Source of the DNA: Nitrospirota bacterium
GTDB lineage: Bacteria; Nitrospirota; Thermodesulfovibrionia; Thermodesulfovibrionales; Magnetobacteriaceae
Direction: 5' to 3'
NCBI GenBank assembly: GCA_015233485.1
Contig: JADFXO010000047.1
Span: 1-17,732, forward strand
Length of the DNA: 17,732 bases
The position numbers and the translations under genes are program-made. Of this stretch, positions 1 to 5,188 are shown one piece after another. Numbering within the stretch: position 1 is the stretch's first letter; each line of letters starts with the position of its first letter. The notes below the pieces were generated by a model. That model ran no database searches, was not told the DNA's origin, and worked only from the letters and a program-made list of their open reading frames with translations.

Positions 1-127
1 AAAGCTGACTTTATGCTTATCAATTGCGATATTCCACCGCTTGATTTCATCGCTTATGCCCTTTAATCTTTCTACATCAGGATGTTTAGTTTCGAATATC
101 GCCATCAGGTCTTTTTCTAAAATATAT
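1..127. repeat. Exact 127-bp direct copy of 5459-5585
   Basis: Bases 1-127 are identical to 5459-5585, which lie inside the GH57 gene. Identity stops exactly at base 128 (a) versus 5586 (g), after a shared atatat. The first copy begins at the first base of the window, so only its right border is visible. A repeat of exactly 127 bases at a contig end matches the largest default k-mer of the SPAdes assembler, which suggests a branch in the assembly graph. If the junction is physically real, it would mean a tandem duplication or a circle of bases 128-5585 (5458 bp). Confidence 0.95.
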
Positions 128-931
128 AAACGCGGTAAGCGTCCCAATCTTTGCCGGATAGCACATCCACTGCTCAGGGATAAGCAACAGCATATCTTCT
201 TTCAGGTCGAATATCTCTTTAAACGCCCCTTTGCGTGTGTTCATCTTAGGATATAAAATCAACGGGGACTCCATAATTGCAAGGCGAATGAAGGCGACAT
301 CTCTGACAAAACTGAGGCCATCGGGACATTTCCAGTCGATTTTCTCAAGCAGTATGCCCATATTTGCCCCGGCCGGAAGCTGCCTGTAGACGCGGGGATT
401 GATGCCAAGCAGGTTTTCCCTGACGTGTCTGTATGTATCCAGGACGATTGTCTTTAATTCAACATGGAGCTTAATGAACTGGGCGTGGTGAATGCCTTGT
501 TTGGTGTAATGGGAGCGTTTAGGGGCCTCGATATACATAAATCTCTCAAAGTGCCTCCAGTAGTTATAAAGCTCTTCAATGAACTCAAGGAGGTACTCTG
601 TGTCTGACAGCACATCGTAGTATTGGCTGTTCATGATGATAATTTCCGCGGCCGTGTGGCTGGCAAGGAGGCGAAACAATCCGGTTATGTATTTAGTAAG
701 CGATTCCCGCCTTCTTAAGGGAACATTTTCTGTTAAGAATGAAAAGACCCTGCTTTGTTTGGTCTCTATGCGTTGAATAAACCCCCTGAGAATCACGGTA
801 AATAGCTCGCTCTGGAGCAGCTTTGACGGGGTGTCGCAGTACATAAGGGAAAAGTCGAAGATGACCTTGCCGCGTGTAATAGCATACGGCTTCTTTTGGG
901 CCAACGACCCATCGTGAAAATCAGATACCAT
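86..931 (-). CDS. Unrecognised protein, C-terminus replaced by repeat sequence
   Basis: I do not recognise this protein. It is a 281-residue soluble protein with no signal peptide or clear membrane segment, rich in aromatic and charged residues. It has a notable stretch around residues 113-132 (EYLLEFIEELYNYWRHFERF) and no catalytic motif that I can name. The start ATG (929-931) is preceded on the minus strand by a weak AGGAAGG-like element. The last 13 residues and the stop codon are encoded by bases 86-127, which belong to the 127-bp copy of the GH57 gene read in another frame. The native C-terminus is therefore missing, and the gene is truncated by a rearrangement or by assembly. The native portion covers 128-931. 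It is divergent from the BtrH-type gene across a 171-bp gap. Confidence 0.6.
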   Translation of the reverse strand: MVSDFHDGSLAQKKPYAITRGKVIFDFSLMYCDTPSKLLQSELFTVILRGFIQRIETKQSRVFSFLTENVPLRRRESLTKYITGLFRLLASHTAAEIIIMNSQYYDVLSDTEYLLEFIEELYNYWRHFERFMYIEAPKRSHYTKQGIHHAQFIKLHVELKTIVLDTYRHVRENLLGINPRVYRQLPAGANMGILLEKIDWKCPDGLSFVRDVAFIRLAIMESPLILYPKMNTRKGAFKEIFDLKEDMLLLIPEQWMCYPAKIGTLTAFIYFRKRPDGDIRN

Positions 932-1066
932 CGTTACCTTCCTTATTCAAAATTTCATAAATAAACACGACGCCGTAGACTCAAGCAACTTCAAAGACAG
1001 CCTTTATTATAGTCTAATCAGGCAGATAATTGTAAGCACCCCCCATTAAGAATTACTGGATTGCGC

Positions 1067-1096
1067 TTGACAAATGCCCCCACCGTGTAATACGTT
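1067..1096 (+). promoter_or_regulatory. Sigma70-like promoter of the BtrH-type gene
   Basis: A perfect TTGACA -35 box (1067-1072) is followed after 18 bp by a weak -10 box TACGTT (1091-1096). A start site about 7 bp downstream would fall at or next to the ATG at 1103, which has no Shine-Dalgarno sequence before it. The -35 box is convincing; the -10 box is not. Confidence 0.45.
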
Positions 1097-1102
1097 ATAG
1101 AC

Positions 1103-2095
1103 ATGACAAACATTATCGGAGATTTTACCCCATTTTACGGGCAGCACTGTGAGACTACCGCAACTGGTTCGCTTCTTAATCAAATTGATATGGAGTTTTC
1201 CGAACAGATGCTTTTTGGTTTAGGAGAAGGATTGGGCTTCATATTCTGGAATATGAAAACGATGGATTTCCCCTTTCTTGGCGGAAGAACAAAACCAGAG
1301 GCAGTAACACGAAACATTGCCAAAAATTTGAATTTAAAGTTGGAAGTTGAGGAAACCGCATCGTCAAAAAAAGCGTGGGAAAACGTCAAAAACAACATTG
1401 ATAGAAATATTGCCGTTGGTGTTAAACTTGATTGTTACCATTTGGATTATTTCTCGAAAAAAGTACACTTTGCCGGGCACTATGTGGCAATGTATGGATA
1501 TGATGAGGACTTCGCTTATTTAGTGGATACCAAACAGAATGGCGCTAAAGTAAAAACATCGTTAAAAAGTCTCGAATTGGCTCGAAATGAAAAAGGCCCT
1601 ATGTCTTCAAAAAACTTAAGTTATACTATTCATGGCATAAATAAAGATTATAACATTAAAGAAGCCGCTCTGGCCGCAATAAGAAATAATGCGGCGGATT
1701 ATCTGAACCCGCCAATAAAGAATATCGGATATAAAGGGGTTCTCAAAACAAGCTATGAAATCAAAAAATGGTTTAAAAACAGCAAGAATATTAAAAGAGA
1801 TTTTAAAACAACCGCATTGCTTATGGAAAAAGGAGGAACCGGCGGCGCCCTGTTTAGAAATTTATACAGAGATTTTTTAAAAGAAGTCTATGAGTTGACA
1901 GATATAGTCGAAATAGATGAGGCATATAAGATATTTGCTGAAACTGCAGATTTGTGGACAAGGGTATCGGCATTGTTGGATAAAACCGGAGATACTCAGG
2001 ATGTCGAATATATAAACCAGGCGTCTGTAATGCTTGCCGATATATCTAAGAAAGAAAAGTCAGCGATGGAATTATTATTAAAAATATATGATTAG
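1103..2095 (+). CDS. BtrH-type acyltransferase/peptidase-fold protein (BtrH_N + DUF4872)
   Basis: Residues 10-145 match the BtrH N-terminal family, named after the butirosin enzyme that moves an acyl side chain from an acyl carrier protein to an aminoglycoside. Visible hallmarks are GQHCETTA near the N-terminus, the FGLGEGLGFIFW segment (38-49) and GGRTKP (60-65). C16, H126 (in GHYVAMYGYD) and D142 (in LVDT) make a papain-like catalytic triad. The remainder (about 180-330) is Lys-rich and helical and fits DUF4872, the usual partner domain. Length 330 is normal for the family. The gene is clearly more AT- and AAA-rich than its neighbours, suggesting transfer. It lies 72 bp upstream of a NodI/NodJ exporter in the same orientation, so it probably tailors or cleaves something that is then exported. 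The substrate cannot be read from the sequence. No ACP or NRPS/PKS gene is in the window. Confidence 0.85.
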   Translation: MTNIIGDFTPFYGQHCETTATGSLLNQIDMEFSEQMLFGLGEGLGFIFWNMKTMDFPFLGGRTKPEAVTRNIAKNLNLKLEVEETASSKKAWENVKNNIDRNIAVGVKLDCYHLDYFSKKVHFAGHYVAMYGYDEDFAYLVDTKQNGAKVKTSLKSLELARNEKGPMSSKNLSYTIHGINKDYNIKEAALAAIRNNAADYLNPPIKNIGYKGVLKTSYEIKKWFKNSKNIKRDFKTTALLMEKGGTGGALFRNLYRDFLKEVYELTDIVEIDEAYKIFAETADLWTRVSALLDKTGDTQDVEYINQASVMLADISKKEKSAMELLLKIYD

Positions 2096-2100
2096 ACATC

Positions 2101-2117
2101 AACGGTTGTTTACCGTT
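2101..2117 (+). other. Small hairpin between BtrH-type and nodI-like genes
   Basis: AACGGT and ACCGTT form a 6-bp stem around a 5-nt loop, starting 5 bp after the BtrH-type stop. No T-tract follows, so it is more likely an mRNA-processing or attenuating stem than a strong terminator. Confidence 0.3.
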
Positions 2118-2167
2118 CAATCCAGTCTCAAAACGTATGTTCTCATTAATCAATTGGAGACCGGTTA

Positions 2168-3100
2168 ATGCAGCCCTGCGCCATAAGCGTTCGCAACGTA
2201 CATAAATCGTACGGCAAGACGAAGGCTGTAAACGGCCTGTCGTTTGTTGTAAGTCAGGCCGAGTGCTTTGGCCTGCTCGGCCCAAACGGCGCCGGCAAGA
2301 CTACTATGATGAGCATGATGTACGGAAAGGCGGAGAGAGACTCCTCACCAGAGGGCGTGATTGATGTCCTTGGGTTTGACCCGCAGTACAATCCGCTTAA
2401 CGTCAGGCACTTACTCGGCGTAGTCCCCCAGGACGACAACCTCGACGGTGAACTCAATGTTTACCAGAACCTGTCTCTGTTTGCAAAGTTCTACGGCCTT
2501 TCTGGCAGTGCCGCGAAAACTTCAATCGAACGTCTTATCGAAACGATGGAATTGACCGACAAGAAGCGCTCCAAGATAAGGGAACTCTCCGGGGGGATGA
2601 GCCGGCGGCTGATAATAGCGCGTGCCCTTCTTAACGACCCGAAAATCCTGATACTCGACGAACCCACAACCGGCCTCGACCCTCAGGTGCGCCACATGAT
2701 ATGGGATACGCTGCGGCTAATGAAAAAAAATGGTATCACCATACTCCTGTCTACCCACTACATGGAAGAGGCCTTTCAACTTTGTGATAACCTGATAATC
2801 ATGCACAAGGGGGAGAAAGTAATAGAAGGCCGGCCGCGTCAGCTGCTTGACCAAAGCATAGAGAAATACGTCCTTGACATCATAAACAAAGAGCACGAGG
2901 ATAGAATCAGGGGGTATCTGAATTCCCCGTCGATAAGGGCAGATATATCAAAAGAGACCTTGCACCTATACAGCAATCACATTGACGCGCTGAAAGAGAT
3001 TGCCTGCCTGCTTGAGCCGGGGGATTTTTTCCTCAGGGCGGCGAATCTTGAGGACCTGTTTATTAAGGCCACGGGGAGGGCGCTTGACGACCCTGCATAA
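2168..3100 (+). CDS. NodI/DrrA-type ABC transporter ATP-binding protein
   Basis: This is the ATPase half of a two-gene ABC-2 exporter. All motifs are intact: Walker A GPNGAGKTT (38-46, K44), Q-loop Q88, signature LSGGM (140-144), Walker B ILILDE (160-165) followed by PTTGLDP, and switch His197 in STH. The C-terminal 100 residues form the regulatory tail typical of NodI/DrrA-type subunits. Length (310) fits NodI well. The ATG at 2168 has GGAG about 8 bp upstream. The next gene encodes the matching membrane protein, and its frame overlaps or almost touches this one. NodI/NodJ exports lipo-chitooligosaccharides and DrrA/B exports antibiotics, so the family fits export of a small modified metabolite or glycolipid. 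The cargo here is unknown. Confidence 0.92.
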   Translation: MQPCAISVRNVHKSYGKTKAVNGLSFVVSQAECFGLLGPNGAGKTTMMSMMYGKAERDSSPEGVIDVLGFDPQYNPLNVRHLLGVVPQDDNLDGELNVYQNLSLFAKFYGLSGSAAKTSIERLIETMELTDKKRSKIRELSGGMSRRLIIARALLNDPKILILDEPTTGLDPQVRHMIWDTLRLMKKNGITILLSTHYMEEAFQLCDNLIIMHKGEKVIEGRPRQLLDQSIEKYVLDIINKEHEDRIRGYLNSPSIRADISKETLHLYSNHIDALKEIACLLEPGDFFLRAANLEDLFIKATGRALDDPA

Positions 3101-3134
3101 TAGTGATGGCAACAAGGCGTATCCGTCCCTGGCG

Positions 3135-3884
3135 ATGAGACTTTATTCGGTATGGTACCGCCATATGCGCGTGTACCGCAGCAACCTGTTAAGCAACGGG
3201 CTTCCGCCGTTTCTTGAGCCGTTGATATTTCTGGCCGGCATAGGGCTGGGATTGGGCAAGTATGTGCCAAGTTTTGGGAATGTGCCATATGTCGGATTCC
3301 TTGCCATGGGGCTGCCTATTACAACGGCGATGATGACGGCGTCGTTTGAGTGTACGTTTGGCACGTTTATCAATATAGAGTTCAACAAGGTGTATGACGG
3401 GATGTTGGCTGCGCCCATAAGCGTAAACAACCTGATAATAGGTGAAATACTGTGGGCGGGGACAAAGGGATTTTTCTTTGCGTTTGCGGTGGTTGTTGTG
3501 GCAGCCCCGTTTGGGATTATTCCGCTTCCACGGGGGTTGATAATGCCGTTTATAGGTTTTATTACGGGACTGATGTTTGCGTCGCTGTCGCTTCTGGTCA
3601 CATCATTTGTGAAGACGATAAGTTTTTTTAATTTTTATTTTACGGGGTTTCTCTCGCCGATGTTTTTTTTATCAGGCGTAGTATTCCCCGTGGCGGAGCT
3701 GCCCGGACCATTAAGATATGCGGCGGAAGTCCTCCCGCTGACGCACCCTGTCAGGCTCTCGCGCGCCATTTGCCTTGGACAGCTCCGGCCGGCATTATTA
3801 TTTGACGTCCTCTACATTACCGCGTTTATAGCGCTATTTGGATACTTGGCACTAAAGAGACTACGCAGGCGGCTGATTGATTGA
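3135..3884 (+). CDS. NodJ/DrrB-type ABC-2 permease
   Basis: This is the membrane half of the exporter, with about six hydrophobic segments including PLIFLAGIGLGLG, the VGFLAMGLPITTAMMTA region, FFFAFAVVVVAAPFGI, the GLMFASLSLLV region, FFLSGVVFPV and a C-terminal helix. The PMFFLSGVVFPVAELP stretch is the conserved ABC-2/NodJ signature, and it ends in a basic RLRRRL tail. I chose ATG 3135 because alignment to the NodJ N-terminus (short, then VWYRHMRVYRSNLL) begins there, giving 249 residues. A TTG at 3084, just after GGAGGG and overlapping the end of the ATPase gene, would give 266 residues and translational coupling; it is a real alternative. The frame is open further upstream, but that part is shadow sequence within the ATPase gene. 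Confidence 0.88.
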   Translation: MRLYSVWYRHMRVYRSNLLSNGLPPFLEPLIFLAGIGLGLGKYVPSFGNVPYVGFLAMGLPITTAMMTASFECTFGTFINIEFNKVYDGMLAAPISVNNLIIGEILWAGTKGFFFAFAVVVVAAPFGIIPLPRGLIMPFIGFITGLMFASLSLLVTSFVKTISFFNFYFTGFLSPMFFLSGVVFPVAELPGPLRYAAEVLPLTHPVRLSRAICLGQLRPALLFDVLYITAFIALFGYLALKRLRRRLID

Positions 3885-3912
3885 TGTTTCTTGGGGAAAA
3901 GAGTGATAACTA

Positions 3913-3943
3913 AAGGAGTACGCGTGCATTACGCATACTCCTT
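3913..3943. terminator. Bidirectional hairpin between convergent genes
   Basis: AAGGAGTA and TACTCCTT form a perfect 8-bp stem extended inward by GCGT/ACGC across one C-A mismatch, with loop gcatt. It sits between the permease stop (3884) and the end of the convergent Cys-rich gene (3961), where a shared terminator is expected. T-runs on both sides are short and interrupted, so termination strength is uncertain. Confidence 0.6.
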
Positions 3944-3960
3944 CAATTATTATCAGAAAA

Positions 3961-4398
3961 CTATTCCACTTTCTTTAACTTAGCGCCACATGGGCATTTG
4001 CCGGGCTTTGTCTTTACGGTATTACACATGCAGTTGCCGCCGCAGTTGCACACGTATAACCCTTTAATGCTTACCCTCTTTACAGGCTTGCCGCAGCCGC
4101 ACTTAGTCGGATCATCTTTGTCCAGTTTACACGAACAGCCCTTTCCACATGTGCAGAGGATTGCCTCGTCGCCCTCTATCTTTAACACATGCATTGCAAC
4201 CAGCTTAGTCCCGCACGTACATTTGCCGGGTTTTGTCTTTACGGTATTACATGTGCAGTTATCGCTGCAGTTGCACACGTATAGGATACTACCCTTTTTA
4301 GGCGAGGAAGACTTCTTTTTACCTTCGGCATATACTATGCCCCCACTTAACGTCAGCGCTAACAACAATGACAGACACACCCAAATCCATTTCTTCAT
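3961..4398 (-). CDS. Secreted Cys-rich protein with three CxCx3CxCx9CxC repeats
   Basis: A 145-residue protein with an N-terminal signal peptide (MKKW, hydrophobic core, probable cleavage after VYA at 24). Three repeats share exactly the spacing CxCx3CxCx9CxC: C42-C62, C82-C102 and C117-C137. That gives 18 cysteines after the leader; each repeat ends KCxCG. Repeats 1 and 3 are nearly identical and repeat 2 has diverged. The pattern suggests metal coordination (metallothionein-like) or a disulfide-knotted envelope protein; I do not recognise a named family. The start at 4396-4398 is chosen because AAGGAGG lies about 8 bp upstream and the signal peptide begins there. A longer open frame to 4458 would put residues before the leader and beyond the promoter's transcription start. 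It is monocistronic. Confidence 0.85.
   Translation of the reverse strand: MKKWIWVCLSLLLALTLSGGIVYAEGKKKSSSPKKGSILYVCNCSDNCTCNTVKTKPGKCTCGTKLVAMHVLKIEGDEAILCTCGKGCSCKLDKDDPTKCGCGKPVKRVSIKGLYVCNCGGNCMCNTVKTKPGKCPCGAKLKKVE
3995..4283 (-). repeat. Intragenic 64-bp duplication (3995-4058 and 4220-4283)
   Basis: Two 64-bp blocks 225 bp apart within the Cys-rich gene differ at only a few positions. They encode repeats 3 and 1 (residues with CNC...KTKPGKC). The near-identity at DNA level points to recent duplication or gene conversion between the outer repeats. Confidence 0.8.
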
Positions 4399-4439
4399 AA
4401 ATTCACCCTCCTTAGTTGAATAGTTTTTGCCCGTACGCA

Positions 4440-4469
4440 AGTATAACATACACGGCAACTACTTGTCAA
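4440..4469 (-). promoter_or_regulatory. Sigma70 promoter of the Cys-rich gene
   Basis: On the minus strand, TTGACA (4464-4469) and TATACT (4440-4445) are separated by 18 bp. The start site would be near 4433, leaving a 5' UTR of about 35 nt that contains the AAGGAGG ribosome site. This is a near-consensus promoter, so the gene is likely well expressed in ordinary conditions. Confidence 0.75.
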
Positions 4470-4803
4470 ATACAGCGCATTGCAAGCACGGCAAAGCCGT
4501 AGATACCCTGTGGTACGGGTGAAAGGGAATTGACTATAAATACGAGCGAGGCTCACACGAACACTCCGAGACACACACAAGCGCCCGGTATTCACACAAA
4601 CGTCCGGTGTTCACAGATAATTCGAGGAGATAATTTGAAAAGGACCAGCCAAACTCTTAAGATCCATCAGCCGAAACCATAGTTTCTAAAGGATTCGCGT
4701 GTTATTGCTTTTCTAAGCTCAAACCTTCAAACCCCCGACCTCCAAACCCCGGCGACCGGTCCCTTCCTTTTTAATTGTTTACTATTCTGGATTGCATAGC
4801 GTA
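4470..4803. other. Non-coding gap with short tandem repeats
   Basis: No convincing gene is seen between the Cys-rich gene's promoter and the cold-shock gene's 3' end. The gap holds a 19-bp imperfect tandem pair (4574-4592 and 4593-4611, unit beginning cacacaa and ending ccggt.tt). Near the cold-shock gene's end there is a C-rich stretch (4720-4760; G-rich on the minus, transcribed strand) with repeated GGTTTG-like words. It may be the 3' UTR or terminator region of the cold-shock gene; no classical hairpin plus T-run is visible. Confidence 0.5.
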
Positions 4804-5010
4804 CTAATCTATGATTGCTACGTTAGTTGCCCTCAATCCTTTTTTGTCGTGTTCAACGTCAAAGGATACCATCTGTCCTTCCTCTAACGTTTTAAACCCA
4901 CTGGTCTTAATAGCCGAATAGTGGACAAATACATCTTCTCCATCGCTTTTGCTAATGAAACCATACCCCTTGCTGACGTTGAACCACTTTACTTTTCCTT
5001 CAAATGACAT
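4804..5010 (-). CDS. CspA-family cold-shock protein
   Basis: A 68-residue single cold-shock domain, a five-stranded OB fold that binds single-stranded RNA/DNA and acts as an RNA chaperone in the cytoplasm. RNP1 is K14-I19 (KGYGFI), RNP2 is V27-H30 (VFVH), and the N-terminus GKVKWFN is canonical. Length is typical. The ATG (5008-5010) is preceded by AAGGAG about 9 bp upstream. It has its own promoter and a short 5' leader with a terminal hairpin, which suggests post-transcriptional control, but the leader is much shorter than the long thermosensor UTR of E. coli cspA. Whether it is cold-induced cannot be told from the sequence. Confidence 0.95.
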   Translation of the reverse strand: MSFEGKVKWFNVSKGYGFISKSDGEDVFVHYSAIKTSGFKTLEEGQMVSFDVEHDKKGLRATNVAIID

Positions 5011-5037
5011 GTTAAAACACTCCTTACTGCTTGCTTA

Positions 5038-5052
5038 GCCCTTTAAAAGGGC
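5038..5052 (-). promoter_or_regulatory. 5'-terminal hairpin in the cold-shock leader
   Basis: GCCCTTT and AAAGGGC form a perfect 7-bp inverted repeat with a single central base. In RNA the loop would need about 3 nt, leaving a 6-bp stem. It begins at the predicted transcription start. 5'-terminal stems of this kind often protect mRNA from decay. Confidence 0.45.
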
Positions 5053-5058
5053 ATTTAT

Positions 5059-5087
5059 ATGCTAACCTATTGCGGCAAAAAAGTCAA
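5059..5087 (-). promoter_or_regulatory. Promoter of the cold-shock gene
   Basis: On the minus strand, TTGACT (5082-5087) and TAGCAT (5059-5064) are 17 bp apart. The predicted start is about 5052, giving a leader of about 42 nt. Confidence 0.55.
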
Positions 5088-5121
5088 GGCTTTAAAATAA
5101 TATTTTTTGAGGGCATATATT

Positions 5122-5139
5122 GCGGCAGCGCTCTGCCGC
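5122..5139 (-). other. GC-rich hairpin downstream of the GH57 gene
   Basis: GCGGCAG and CTGCCGC make a perfect 7-bp stem around a 4-base loop, 50 bp past the GH57 stop and before the cold-shock promoter. A T-run does not follow directly, so it is a possible 3'-end or pausing structure rather than a clear intrinsic terminator. Confidence 0.35.
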
Positions 5140-5188
5140 CTGATACGTCCTATTTCCCGCGCCGCTCATTGTTTATCTCCCGCTCCGC

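Noticed and set aside
1..127. Terminal repeat of a mobile element
   Set aside because: No transposase, inverted ends or target duplication; the copy is a piece of a coding gene and its length matches an assembly k-mer.
3143..3601. 152-residue minus-strand ORF
   Set aside because: It lies entirely antisense to the ABC permease; a shadow of a membrane-protein gene.
3995..4283. CRISPR-like spaced repeats
   Set aside because: Only two copies, in frame within a coding gene, explained by protein repeats.
4395..4595. 66-residue minus-strand ORF over the Cys-rich promoter
   Set aside because: It covers the promoter and ribosome site of the real gene, has no ribosome site of its own and an arbitrary-looking composition.
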